DNA from: Streptomyces eurocidicus
GTDB lineage: Bacteria; Actinomycetota; Actinomycetes; Streptomycetales; Streptomycetaceae
DNA length: 64,000 bases
Assembly (NCBI RefSeq): GCF_002891295.1
Contig: NZ_LGUI01000001.1
Coordinates: 434,001-498,000 of the forward strand
Direction of reading: 5' to 3'
Below are positions 38,465-46,810 of the stretch, piece after piece. Every line of letters starts with the position of its first letter. Position 1 is the stretch's first letter. A program made the position numbers and the translations under genes. The notes beneath the pieces are model-generated. The model ran no database searches. It was given only the letters and a program-made list of their open reading frames with translations, and was not told the DNA's origin.

Positions 38465-39130
38465 TCAGAGGCTGCGGGCGGTGATGTCGCCGTAGGCGGT
38501 GGTGGCGTGGATGGTGAGGTCGGGGGTGCTGCCGGTGTTCTTGAGGGAGTTGTGGATCCGGCCGTAGGCGGTGCCCGCGTCGAGGGTGGCGGAGGTGCCG
38601 GTGGCGGTGGCGATCGTGAGGTCGCCGGCCTGGGTGCGCAGGGTGACCGTGCCGCGTACGGCTTCGGTGACGCGGATGTCGCCCTTCTCGGTGGCGATCT
38701 CCGCGGGGCCGGTCAGGCGGCCGACCTCGACGTCACCAGCGGCGACAGTGGCGTAGAGGCTCGCGGCCTCGTCGAGCTTGACCGACGCCTGCGCGCCCTC
38801 GAACGTGACGCCACCGAGCCGTCCGACGCCGCGGAGCTCGGCGGCGGCCGCCTTCGCCTGGACGTGGGAGCCGGCCGGCAGCTGCACCGTCACCTCCACG
38901 GCACCGGAGGCGCCCAGGATCTGGTTCTTCACCGGGCCCGCGATCCGCAGGACCCCGTCCGCGTATTCGACGGTGGTCTGCTCCGCGGCCTTTGTGTCGC
39001 GGTTCTTCGCGGGGTTCGCGGGGAGGACCTCGACCGTGGTGTCGGCCCGGTCGGCGGCGATGAACCGTACGAGACCGGCGGGGATGTCCAGGACGGTGGT
39101 GACCGGGGCGGCGGTGGCGAACTTCAGCAT
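38465..39130 (-). CDS. DUF4097 family beta-helix-like protein
   Basis: A 221-aa protein with repeated short beta-strands typical of DUF4097 (GGVTFEGAQASVKLDEAASLYATVAAGDVEVGRLTGPAEIATEKGDIRV is one run, cited by range ~105-155). It has no signal peptide. The function of such adhesin-like parallel beta-helix proteins is unknown; some are stress-induced. Its upstream 300 bp are dense in GTTGC inverted repeats, likely operators. It reads toward the S9 peptidase gene (48 bp apart) and may be co-transcribed with it. Confidence 0.75.
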   Translation of the reverse strand: MLKFATAAPVTTVLDIPAGLVRFIAADRADTTVEVLPANPAKNRDTKAAEQTTVEYADGVLRIAGPVKNQILGASGAVEVTVQLPAGSHVQAKAAAAELRGVGRLGGVTFEGAQASVKLDEAASLYATVAAGDVEVGRLTGPAEIATEKGDIRVTEAVRGTVTLRTQAGDLTIATATGTSATLDAGTAYGRIHNSLKNTGSTPDLTIHATTAYGDITARSL

Positions 39131-39426
39131 GGGGGCTCTCCTTGAGCTCGTCGTTTCTGACGAGGGAAAAGCTACGTTGCGTTTCGGTAGACGGCAACGC
39201 GCCCATTGCTTGCGATCTGCATTTATGCAGGTCAGGGCGGCAATATTGTTGCAACGGCTCTGGATTTAATGCAACGTTAACCGCTTGAGCGTTGCAATGA
39301 GATGAAGGTGAACGCTATGCGGACGGCATGGAGACGCGCGATCGCGTGTGAGGTCATGCGCAAACGACGAAGCGGCCGACCCCGAAGCGACGGGGCCGGC
39401 CGATGGTGCTGCTTTACGCCTCGGCG
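39131..39426. promoter_or_regulatory. Intergenic region with GTTGC inverted repeats
   Basis: Three dyads share the core: CGTTGC...GCAACG at 39175-39199, GTTGCAAC at 39248-39255, and TGCAACG...CGTTGCA at 39270-39296. The stretch is AT-rich for this genome. A regulator of the DUF4097 gene probably binds here. Confidence 0.5.
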
Positions 39427-40252
39427 TCAGGGGCAGGAGCCCGAGGCCGGTTCGTCGAGCCGGACCCGCTGCCCGGCCTCGTCGACGGTCAGCCCGAAGC
39501 GCGCCCGCTCCGGGCTCCCGAGAGCGTGCCATCGGAGGAACGGCCCACGCACCTCGTCCCACAGCCTTCGGGGGCCGTACTGCTCGACCTCGTACGTTTC
39601 CCGTCCGGGGACGTACTCGACGGTCGCCCAGGACTTCCGGTCGTCGGCGAGGAGCCACAGCGTGGCCTCCCCGCTGCCGTCGTCCGCCTCGTACCACCGG
39701 TACCGCGCGTCGGTGACGTACAGACCGATGAAGAACGCGGGGTCGTCCTGGAGGACGTGCTGCGGTGCGATGTCCGTGACGCCCTTCGCCCAGGACCGTC
39801 ACCGGGCGGTACCCGGCCTCCCGGAGATTCGCCACCGCGACCGTCAGGACGGCGGGGTCGATCTCGACGGTGATCACGTTCGAGTCGTCCAGCCGGTGGC
39901 ACAGCCATGCGGCGTGGTAGCCCGTACCGGTACCGATCTCCAGGACGCGGTGTCCCGAGCCCACCTCGAGCAGGCCCAGCATTTCGAGCATGATCGAGGG
40001 CATGGACGAGGAGGAGGTCGCGAGCCGGAACCCGCCGTCCTTCAGGGCCTCACCGTCGTTCACCTGGGTGACGAGAGGGGCGTCCGAGTAAACGGACGCC
40101 GCCCAACGCTCGGAATCCTCCGCGAAGTTCACCCCTTCGAAGACCTCGGGCACGAACCGCGCGCGATCCACGGCCGCGACCGTGTCGCGCCACTCGGGGA
40201 GCAGCGCCCCCTTCTCCTCCAGGGTCCGGAGGAGACACCGCTGCGTGACCAT
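39427..40252 (-). pseudogene. RiPP-type PIMT-like methyltransferase, internally deleted and frameshifted
   Basis: The N-terminal part is intact: SEQ pieces SSSSMPSIMLEMLGLLEV and SAM loop VLEIGTGTGYHAAWLCHRL, then VIDVEID-like ITVEIDPAVLTVAVANLR. The frame runs to VTVLGEG and then breaks near nt 39780-39792. In another frame a proper C-terminus resumes: VTDIAPQHVLQDDPAFFIGL... to EPASGSCP (stop 39427). The middle, which should hold GDG...PYDRI motif region of ~60 residues, is lost. It is similar in layout to the methyltransferase at 19363. It cannot make an active enzyme. GTG start at 40252, 6 bp after the small gene stop. Confidence 0.75.
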
Positions 40253-40258
40253 CCGGCC

Positions 40259-40528
40259 TCACTTCTTCGGGGGTTCGTACGGCTTCGTCCGCCCCGGGGG
40301 CTTTTCCCGGTGACCGTCACTGTCGGAGGTGTCGGGCTTGCCGGAGTGGTCTCCGCCTTGCTTTCCCCTCTTCGCCGCGCTCCCTGGGGGGTGTGAGGGA
40401 ATCTCGCTTGCTGTGGATCGGGGGGTGTGGTCGTCCGGTGGTCCCGCGAGCCGCCGGGGTGGCGGGCGGTGCCACGGCCGGGTGGGTGCCGACGTGTCGT
40501 CCGGCAGCCGAGCGACCTCGCCCGTCAT
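40259..40528 (-). CDS. Small Pro/Lys-rich protein, possible leader or precursor peptide
   Basis: An 89-aa frame, MTGEVARLPDDTSAPTRPW at the start and GKPDTSDSDGHREKPPGR then TKPYEPPKK at the end. It is low-complexity, Pro/Lys/Asp-rich, with no hydrophobic core. It lies directly upstream of the broken methyltransferase and could be a relic RiPP precursor. Its ATG lies inside the TCATCTCTAGAGATGA palindrome, so expression would depend on the GntR site. No Cys or clear core motif, so the assignment is weak. Confidence 0.4.
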   Translation of the reverse strand: MTGEVARLPDDTSAPTRPWHRPPPRRLAGPPDDHTPRSTASEIPSHPPGSAAKRGKQGGDHSGKPDTSDSDGHREKPPGRTKPYEPPKK

Positions 40529-40587
40529 CTCTAGAGATGACCCAGTGAATTCGCCTCTCCAGAGGCGCCAACTCCTTCTCTGGATAG
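40525..40587. promoter_or_regulatory. Three GntR-type operator dyads
   Basis: TCATCTCTAGAGATGA (40525-40540) is a perfect 16-bp palindrome. CGCCTCTCCAGAGGCG (40552-40567) has 7-bp arms. CCTTCTCTGGATAGG (40574-40588 or so) is a looser copy. They share a CTCTnnAGAG-like core and lie between the GntR gene (start 40675) and the small minus-strand gene, so the GntR protein is the likely binder of both promoters. Confidence 0.55.
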
Positions 40588-40674
40588 GTTGTTTCCTCAA
40601 GGCGGGAACCCCGTTCCGTGATATCCGGCCGCCTCCCCTTACGCTGTTCCGGAGAGGAAAGAGGTGATCACCCG

Positions 40675-41438
40675 ATGGCCGACCAGGGCGCTGGCCGCCG
40701 ACCCAAGTACCAGCGGATCGCTGACGATCTGAGGAAGGCGATCCAGGCCGGGGAGTACGGTCCGGGTGAGCGGCTGCCGGGTGAGAACAATCTGATGGCG
40801 AGCTATGGCGTAGCGCGTATGACCGCCCGCCAGGCGCTGGGCATGCTGCAGAGCGAAGGAGTCGCCGAGGCGCGCAAGGGCGCGGGGGTCTTCGTCCGGT
40901 CCTTCCGGCCGCTGCGACGGAAGGGGATCCAGCGGCTGGCCGAGGGGACCTGGGGTTCGGGGCAGTCCATATGGGCCACCGAAATCGAGGACCGCGCACT
41001 CGCGGTCGATCAGATCGACGTCACGGAAACGACGGCTCCCGAGCACGTGGCCGAGGCGTTGGGGCTGGCCCCGGACAGCACCGTCTGCGTGCGGAGCAGG
41101 CGTTTCGTCCTCGACGGCAAGCCGGTGCTGCTTTCCACCTCGTATCTGCCCGCGGACATCGTGGCCGGGTCCCCGATCCTGCGGGAGGACACCGGACCCG
41201 GCGGGACGTACGCGCGTCTGGCGGAACTCGGTTACAAGCCCGTGCACTTCCGCGAGGAGATCCGCTGCCGGATGCCGTCCGGTGACGAGGCCGAGCGGCT
41301 CGGTCTCGCGCAGGGACCCCGGTCGTCCTCATCTGCCGCACCGCGTTCGCCCAGGGCGGCAAGGCCGTCGAGGTCAACGAGATGACGCTGGACGCCGCCG
41401 CGTACGTGCTGGAGTACGAGTTCGACGGGCCCGCCTGA
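40675..41438 (+). CDS. GntR family regulator (HutC/UTRA type), C-terminal frameshift
   Basis: The N-terminus is a GntR winged helix (KYQRIADDLRKAIQAGEYGPGERLPGE then MTARQALGMLQSEGVAEARKGAGVFV). The UTRA effector domain follows (SIWATEIEDRALAVDQIDV, RSRRFVLDGKPVLLSTSYLP). After LGLAQG the reading frame turns to Ser/Arg nonsense and stops at 41385. In the next frame TPVVLICRTAFAQGG...LEYEFDGPA reaches a stop at 41438. One missing G in the GGG near 41308-41312 explains both. The DNA-binding domain is intact. ATG 40675 follows GAGGTGA. Confidence 0.75.
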
Positions 41439-41463
41439 CCAGGCTCCTCCTATCCTTTCGCGC

Positions 41464-41910
41464 ATGGGAGCCACCGCGCGTGAGTCCACACCCCTCCACT
41501 CCGTCTCCGTGGCAGGGGCCGTCGTACGGGAGGACGGACGGATGCTCGCGATCCGGCGGGCCGACAACGGCCGGTGGGAGCTGCCCGGCGGGGTGCTGGA
41601 GCTCGACGAGGCTCCGGGCGAGGGGGCGTGCCGGGAGGTGTTGGAGGAGACCGGCGTCGAGGTCGAGGCGCAGCGGCTGACGGGCGTCTACAAGAACATG
41701 GCGCGCGGCATCGTCGCCCTCGTCTTCCGCTGCCGGCCCGTCGGTGGCGCCGAGCGGCTGTCCGACGAGACCGCCGAGATCGCCTGGCTGACCCCCGACG
41801 AGGTCCTCGCGTCGATGACCGAGGCTTACGCCGTGCGCCTCCTGGACGCCCTCGGCGACGACGGCCCGTACGTACGGATCCACGACGGCCGGCGGCTGCT
41901 GCCCACGTGA
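41464..41910 (+). CDS. Nudix hydrolase
   Basis: A 148-aa single Nudix domain. The Nudix box is GGVLELDEAPGEGACREV then LEETGV (GX5EX7REUXEEXGU, with all catalytic Glu present). The beta-strand AIRRADNGRWELPG precedes it. It cleaves nucleoside diphosphate linkages; the substrate is unknown. It starts 26 bp after the GntR frame ends and could be co-transcribed with it. Confidence 0.87.
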   Translation: MGATARESTPLHSVSVAGAVVREDGRMLAIRRADNGRWELPGGVLELDEAPGEGACREVLEETGVEVEAQRLTGVYKNMARGIVALVFRCRPVGGAERLSDETAEIAWLTPDEVLASMTEAYAVRLLDALGDDGPYVRIHDGRRLLPT

Positions 41911-41959
41911 CAGGCGGCGGGCAGCCGGCTGGGCAGGTCCGCCCCCATGAACAGCGAAA

Positions 41960-41987
41960 GACCCCCGGCCGAGATCGGCCGGGGGTC
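41960..41987 (-). terminator. Terminator after tRNA-Val
   Basis: A 13-bp stem with arm GACCCCCGGCCGA. On the minus strand a T-rich run (TCTTTCGCTGTT) follows. It lies 10 bp beyond the 3' end of tRNA-Val and also lies 50 bp past the Nudix stop, so it may serve both. Confidence 0.8.
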
Positions 41988-41996
41988 CCGCAAGGG

Positions 41997-42068
41997 TGGG
42001 CACAGACGGATTTGAACCGCCGACATCTGCTTTGTAAGAGCAGCGCTCTACCGCTGAGCTATGCGCCC
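41997..42068 (-). tRNA. tRNA-Val (anticodon UAC)
   Basis: A 72-nt cloverleaf. Acceptor GGGCGCA pairs with TGTGCCC (one G-T), the D-arm is GCTCAGCGGTAGAGC, the anticodon stem CTGCT/AGCAG encloses CTTACAA with anticodon TAC, and the T-arm GTTCGAATCC is standard. Discriminator base is A. CCA is not encoded, as usual in Streptomyces. Confidence 0.95.
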
Positions 42069-42243
42069 TGGATCGAAGCGACAGCCTACATCGCCGGGGG
42101 CGGGTCCTCGCAAACCGCCGGGCGGGGGTTATCCCCACCCCGGAACCGGTAGGGAGCTTCATGGCGCCGCACCCCCGTCCGTCCGTACGGTGATCATGCA
42201 CGATCGGCCGCCGCCGTCCGCCTCCCCCGACTACGGAGTCACC

Positions 42244-43023
42244 GTGAAGCCCCGCACCCGCACCCGTACCCGTTCCGCCGCCCGTCTGTCCCTCGTCGCC
42301 GGAGGCGTGCTGCTCGCCGGTACGGCGCTGACCGGGTGCGGGAGCGCGGACCTCGACGAGGCCGAGCCGGAGTACAAGGCGTTCCCCCTCTCCGGGCGGG
42401 AGCTCACGGTGGACACGGACAACTCCGAGCTGGAGATCGCGCCCGCGGACGTCAAGGAGGTCAAGGTCACCCGCTGGTTCGCCGGGTGGACCATGGGCGG
42501 GTCGGCCAAGGCCGGCTGGGAGATGGACGGCGGCACCCTGAAGCTGCGCGAGCACTGCGACGGGATCAGCTCGAACTGTGCCTCACGGCACAAGGTCGAG
42601 GTGCCGCGCGGGGTCGCCGTCACCGTCAAGGACGGGAACGGCACGGTCAAGGCGCGCGGCTTCTCGACCGACCTCAAGGTGTCCTCGGACAACGGGGAGG
42701 TCCGGGTCACGGACGCGACCGGCGCCCTCGACCTCTCCAGCTCCAACGGCAACGTCATCGCCACCGGTACCGGCTCCCGCCAGGTCAAGGCCCGCTCCGA
42801 CAACGGCAACGTCCAGCTCGCCATGGCCCGCGTCCCGGACCGCGTCGAGACCTCCAACCACAACGGCAACATCAAGATCGAGCTGCCCCGCACCCCGTAC
42901 CGGGTCGACGCGTCGAGCAGCAACGGCACCGCCAAGGTCGAGGTCCCCACCGACGACGCCAGCGGTCACTCCGTCTCCGCGCGGGCCCACAACGGCAACG
43001 TCAAGGTCGTGATCGCGAACTAA
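42244..43023 (+). CDS. DUF4097 family lipoprotein
   Basis: A 259-aa protein. The signal peptide ends in LAGTALTGC, a lipobox with the lipid-carrying Cys. The mature part has DUF4097 beta-strand repeats with a recurring S/DNGxV pattern (DNGEVRV, SNGNVIA, DNGNVQL, HNGNIKI, SNGTAKV, HNGNVKV), which should fold as a beta-helix. It sits on the outer face of the membrane; function unknown. GTG at 42244 gives a normal signal; an ATG at 42196 is possible but adds a polar tail. Confidence 0.8.
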   Translation: MKPRTRTRTRSAARLSLVAGGVLLAGTALTGCGSADLDEAEPEYKAFPLSGRELTVDTDNSELEIAPADVKEVKVTRWFAGWTMGGSAKAGWEMDGGTLKLREHCDGISSNCASRHKVEVPRGVAVTVKDGNGTVKARGFSTDLKVSSDNGEVRVTDATGALDLSSSNGNVIATGTGSRQVKARSDNGNVQLAMARVPDRVETSNHNGNIKIELPRTPYRVDASSSNGTAKVEVPTDDASGHSVSARAHNGNVKVVIAN

Positions 43024-43097
43024 TGGTCCCGTGTGTTCGTCCTTAACGGGTGGGACAATGGCACCCGGGCCAGGGGCGATCCATCGGGAGAGGGCAA

Positions 43098-44528
43098 GTG
43101 ACGGCGACCTTCGCACAGTCCGCGGATTCGGCGCGCCGCCGTTCCCTCCGTTCCGCGCGGGCCGGGACCGCCCGCCGGCCAGGCGCCGGCCGGGCCCTCG
43201 CCGCCGCCCTCCGGGACACCGTGGCGCTCGCGCTGCTCCCCGTCCCCCTGCTCCTCGCCGCCGCCCCCGCCGCCTTCGCCGGTGGCGGCACGCGCCGCTG
43301 GGGACGGGGGCGCGGCGAGAGCCGGCGCGCCGACGCCCAGGCCGCGAAGGACGCCGCCGCGGCCGCCTTCTACGAGCTGGACACCGCCCAGCGCGACCTG
43401 CGGATCTCCATCGAGACGATCACCGCCGTCGACCCCTCCCCCGCCGCGCGCAAGGCCGCCGCCGACTTCGCCCTCCTCGGGCACCGCATCGACGAGGTCT
43501 CCCACACCTACATCACCGCCGTCGACTCCCACGACCTCGACCGCGACGACCTCGACGCGGGTGCGGCCGGCCGGGCCCGTACGGACCTGGCCGGCGCCAA
43601 GGACGAGCTGGACCGGATCAAGGCCGAGCTGGACCGGTTCGGGCAGGGCCTCGGCCCCCTGCTGGCCACCGCCGAGACCCAGCTGGCCCGGCTCGCCCCC
43701 GCCGTGGAGCGGGCCCGCCAGGCGCTGCGCGCGGCCGGCGAGGCCCTGGAGGCCGTACGGGCCTCCGGGCTCACCGCCGACGACCTCGCCGCCCGCCTCG
43801 CCGCCCTCGGGCCCGAGCTGACCCGGCTCAACCAGGGCGCCGGGCAGCACGGCGTGCAGGAGACCCTCCAGCGCGCGGACCGCGTCCTGCGCGAGGCCGA
43901 GGCCGTCCGCGGCGAGGCCGACGGCCTGCCGCAGAAGGCCGCCGAGGTCGACAAGCGGCTCGTCTCCCTGCGCACCCGCGCCCAGGCGCTCACCACCCGC
44001 GCCGCCGGCGTCGAGCCCGTCCTCAGCGAGCTCCGCCGCCGCTACAGCGCCGCCTGCTGGCAGGACCTCCAGCAGGTGCCCGAGGAGGCGGCCCACGCCG
44101 TCGCCCAGGCCGAGGAGAAGCTCCGCGAGGCGCGCACCGCCCGCGCCGAGCAGCGCTGGCCGGACGCCCTGGCCCGGCTGTCGACGGTACGGGCCCTGCT
44201 GAACACCACCGACGAGGCCGTCTCCGCCGCGGGCGACCGGCTGCGGCGGCTGGACGAGGTGTCCTTCGACCACGGCAAGGAGGTCGAGCGCACCCGCTTC
44301 GCCATCCGCGACGCCCAGCGGCTCGCGATGGCCGGCCGCAACACCCCCGACCCCCGCCACGCCGGCCCCCTGGACGACGCCGTGGCCCGCCTGGACCGGG
44401 CCGTCGCGGGCCTGGAAGGCCGGCATCCGGACTGGTGGGCGTTCCTCACCGAGACGGAGGCCGTGCGGCGGACCGTGACCCGGGTGGTGCAGGAGATACG
44501 GGACTCTCGCGGCGCCGCCGGTCGCTGA
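43098..44528 (+). CDS. Coiled-coil protein with N-terminal membrane helix
   Basis: A 476-aa protein. The basic N-terminus and one hydrophobic stretch (VALALLPVPLLLAAAPAAF, about 43-61) look like a signal or anchor. The remainder is almost entirely Ala/Arg/Glu/Leu helix with long coiled-coil heptads (LGPLLATAETQLARLAPAVE, ALTTRAAGVEPVLSELRRR). It probably acts as a membrane-tethered structural or scaffold protein; no enzyme motif. The stop codon is immediately followed by the 8-bp tandem repeat. GTG start follows GGAGAGGG. Confidence 0.65.
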   Translation: MTATFAQSADSARRRSLRSARAGTARRPGAGRALAAALRDTVALALLPVPLLLAAAPAAFAGGGTRRWGRGRGESRRADAQAAKDAAAAAFYELDTAQRDLRISIETITAVDPSPAARKAAADFALLGHRIDEVSHTYITAVDSHDLDRDDLDAGAAGRARTDLAGAKDELDRIKAELDRFGQGLGPLLATAETQLARLAPAVERARQALRAAGEALEAVRASGLTADDLAARLAALGPELTRLNQGAGQHGVQETLQRADRVLREAEAVRGEADGLPQKAAEVDKRLVSLRTRAQALTTRAAGVEPVLSELRRRYSAACWQDLQQVPEEAAHAVAQAEEKLREARTARAEQRWPDALARLSTVRALLNTTDEAVSAAGDRLRRLDEVSFDHGKEVERTRFAIRDAQRLAMAGRNTPDPRHAGPLDDAVARLDRAVAGLEGRHPDWWAFLTETEAVRRTVTRVVQEIRDSRGAAGR

Positions 44529-44543
44529 CCCCTCCGGGACGGC

Positions 44544-44735
44544 CCGGAGGGCCGGAAGGCCGGAGGGCCGGAAGGCCGGAGGGCCGGAAGGCCGGAAGGC
44601 CGGAAGGCCGGAAGGCCGGAAGGCCGGAAGGCCGGAAGGCCGGAAGGCCGGAAGGCCGGAAGGCCGGAAGGCCGGAAGGCCGGAAGGCCGGAAGGCCGGA
44701 AGGCCGGAAGGCCGGAAGGCCGGAAGGCCGGAAGC
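44544..44735. repeat. 8-bp tandem repeat, about 24 units
   Basis: CCGGAAGG is repeated for ~192 bp. The first units have variants (CCGGAGGG); the later ones are nearly uniform. Such a microsatellite is prone to slippage, so the copy number may differ between strains. It lies between the coiled-coil stop and the FmdB gene and could affect transcription termination. Both strands also contain many CCGG and GGCC sites. Confidence 0.9.
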
Positions 44736-44822
44736 CGCCCCCGGATCCGCGGCGCGTCCCCCACCCGCCCCCACCGCAGGCGCCCCGTGTCCCGCCCCCG
44801 CCTCGCTGGCTATGCTGCCCGC

Positions 44823-45041
44823 ATGCCTCGCTACGAATACCGCTGCAAAGCCTGTGGTGACACCTTCGAGCTCAGCCGGCCGATGGCCGAGTCCTCGGCC
44901 CCGGCGGTGTGCCCCGAGGGGCACACCGACACGGTGAAGCTGCTGTCCACGGTCGCGATGACGGGCGGCTCCTCGTCCGGGTCCGCGCCCGCGCCGTCCG
45001 CCGGTGGCGGAGGGTGCTGCGGGGGCGGCTGCTGCGGCTGA
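44823..45041 (+). CDS. FmdB-type zinc ribbon protein
   Basis: A 72-aa protein. The N-terminal zinc ribbon MPRYEYRCKACGDTFELSRPM and CPEGH give two Cys pairs/Cys-His for Zn2+. The C-terminus is Ser/Gly/Cys-rich (GGGCCGGGCCG). FmdB-like proteins are presumed regulatory zinc ribbons. Normal for Streptomyces. Confidence 0.82.
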   Translation: MPRYEYRCKACGDTFELSRPMAESSAPAVCPEGHTDTVKLLSTVAMTGGSSSGSAPAPSAGGGGCCGGGCCG

Positions 45042-45143
45042 GGTTCGCCCTCGACCGCCGGGGCCGCCCTGACCGATGAGCTGCCCCGGCCCGCCCTGCC
45101 CCGGCCCGGCCTGCCCCGACCTGCCCCCTGCCTACCCCACCCG

Positions 45144-45806
45144 CTACCCCACCCGCCTCGCCAGCGTCAGCCCGTCCGCCACGGTGATCATCACGGACTC
45201 CATCCGCTTGTCCGCCGCCACATGCGTGTTGAACTCCTTCACCGCCGCCCCCATCGGCCCCGGCCGCTCCGCGACCACATCGCCGCTGAAGAGGACGTTG
45301 TCGGCCACGATCAGCCCGCCGGGCCGCAGCCTCGGCACCAGCTCCTCCCAGTACGGGATGTAGTTGCCCTTGTCCGCGTCGAGGAAGGCCAGGTCGATGT
45401 GCGGCTCCGCCGGCATCGCCCGCAGCGAGTCCAGCGCGGGCGCGATTCTCAGGTCGATCCGGTCGGCGACGCCCGCGTCGGCCCAGGGCTCGTGCGCGTA
45501 GGCCGTCCACTCCTCCGAGATGTCCAGGGAGATCAGCCGACCGCCGGGGGGCAGCGCCCTCGCCATGACCAGGGCGGACAGACCGGTGAAGGTGCCGACC
45601 TCGACGATGTGCCGGGCCCCGGTGAGCCGGACGAGGAAGGACAGCAGCGGCGCCTGTTCCTCGGCGGTCTGCTTGTTCGCCACGGCGGGGAGGACGGAGT
45701 GGGTGAGGTCGATCAGCGCCCGCTCCTCCGGAGGGAGCGGCGGGTGGTGGGCGAGCACGTACGCGTACAACTCGGGGGTGATCCGGGGGCCCTTGAACTC
45801 TGGCAC
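45144..45806 (-). CDS. Class I SAM-dependent O-methyltransferase
   Basis: A 220-aa caffeoyl-CoA OMT-like enzyme. Motif I is HIVEVGTFTGLSALVMARAL, the metal-binding Asp is in LAFLDADKGNYIPYW, and the second metal ligand is in IVADNVLFSGDVV. It transfers a methyl group to a catechol-like hydroxyl using Mg2+. The GTG at 45806 gives the usual family N-terminus. The upstream region has five imperfect 10-bp repeats (45861-45910). Confidence 0.85.
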   Translation of the reverse strand: MPEFKGPRITPELYAYVLAHHPPLPPEERALIDLTHSVLPAVANKQTAEEQAPLLSFLVRLTGARHIVEVGTFTGLSALVMARALPPGGRLISLDISEEWTAYAHEPWADAGVADRIDLRIAPALDSLRAMPAEPHIDLAFLDADKGNYIPYWEELVPRLRPGGLIVADNVLFSGDVVAERPGPMGAAVKEFNTHVAADKRMESVMITVADGLTLARRVG

Positions 45807-46006
45807 GCGATTCTCCTCAGCGGGTAGGGGAGTTACGGCTCCGGTCCCGATGACGGATGCGTCGGACGTATCGGATACATCAAATACATCAGACACGTCA
45901 GGTACGACGTATCCGGCGCGGAAACCGACAAGCGGACACCGACAAAGGGCCCGGCCGCGCGCACCATGAGCGTGCGCGACCGGGCCCCTCCGAGCGTACG
46001 CCGCGG

Positions 46007-46810
46007 CTACCCCGCCACTCCCGCGAACGCCGCGAGGATCTCCTCCCCCGCCGCCACCCCTCGTGTCTCCAGCGCGGTGACGTGCGGGGCGGTCCAGCCG
46101 GCGTCCGCGAGCTCGCCGTGGCCCGGGCGCCAGCCCCGGTCGGCGGCGAGGAGCAGATCGGCGTCGAGCAACGAGTCGCCCGCGGCGAGCACTTCGGCCG
46201 CGCCCGTCCGCCGGGCGACCTCGGCGACCGCCGCGCTCTTGGTGAGCGGCCGGGGCACCGCGTAGAGCTTGCGGCCCTGGAGCGAGACGGACCAGCCGCG
46301 GGCGCCGGCCCACTCGGTGAGCTCCTTCACCCAGGCGTCCGGCAGCAGCGGGCGGTCCACGACGAGGTAGGCGAACAGATCCTCGGCCGTACGCTCCTTG
46401 AGCAGCCAGGCCGGGTCGGCGGTACGGACCAGGTGCGCCCGGACCTCGTCCAGCGGGGCGCACTCGGCGGCGAGCCGGCGCTCCACGTCCCGCCGCCAGC
46501 CGGGGTCGGACTCACCGCGTACGAGCAGCTCGCCACCGTTGGCGCAGATCGCGTACTCGGGTACGGGCCCGGGCAGGTGGATCCTGCCGTACTGCTCGCG
46601 GGTGCGGGTCGTGGTGGGGACGAACACGGCGGTGCGGGCGAGCGCTTCGAGCGTGCCGGCCGCGGTCTCCGTCATGTACGAGAGCGGCTTGCTGTCGTAG
46701 ACCTCCACGCACAGCAGGCGCGGCGCCCGGTGGTCGGGCCCGGTGAGGCCGAGGGCCGCCGTCGAGTAGATCAGCGTGCGGTCGAGGTCGCTGGCGACGA
46801 GGAGGGTCAC
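46007..46810 (-). CDS. HAD hydrolase of the ter stress cluster
   Basis: A 267-aa Cof/sucrose-phosphatase-like HAD. Motif I VASDLDRTLIYS, motif III lysine in PRPLTKSAAV and motif IV AAGDSLLDADLLLAAD. It is the last gene in a three-gene minus-strand operon; its GTG overlaps the PRTase stop (GTGA). In ter-linked systems such HAD proteins are proposed to dephosphorylate a nucleoside-like metabolite made by the PRTase and lyase. That pathway is not experimentally proven here. Confidence 0.82.
   Translation of the reverse strand: MTLLVASDLDRTLIYSTAALGLTGPDHRAPRLLCVEVYDSKPLSYMTETAAGTLEALARTAVFVPTTTRTREQYGRIHLPGPVPEYAICANGGELLVRGESDPGWRRDVERRLAAECAPLDEVRAHLVRTADPAWLLKERTAEDLFAYLVVDRPLLPDAWVKELTEWAGARGWSVSLQGRKLYAVPRPLTKSAAVAEVARRTGAAEVLAAGDSLLDADLLLAADRGWRPGHGELADAGWTAPHVTALETRGVAAGEEILAAFAGVAG

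Noticed and set aside
35850..38495. 881-codon plus-strand frame opposite the S9 peptidase
   Set aside because: The S9 peptidase frame has all catalytic motifs; the plus frame has none.
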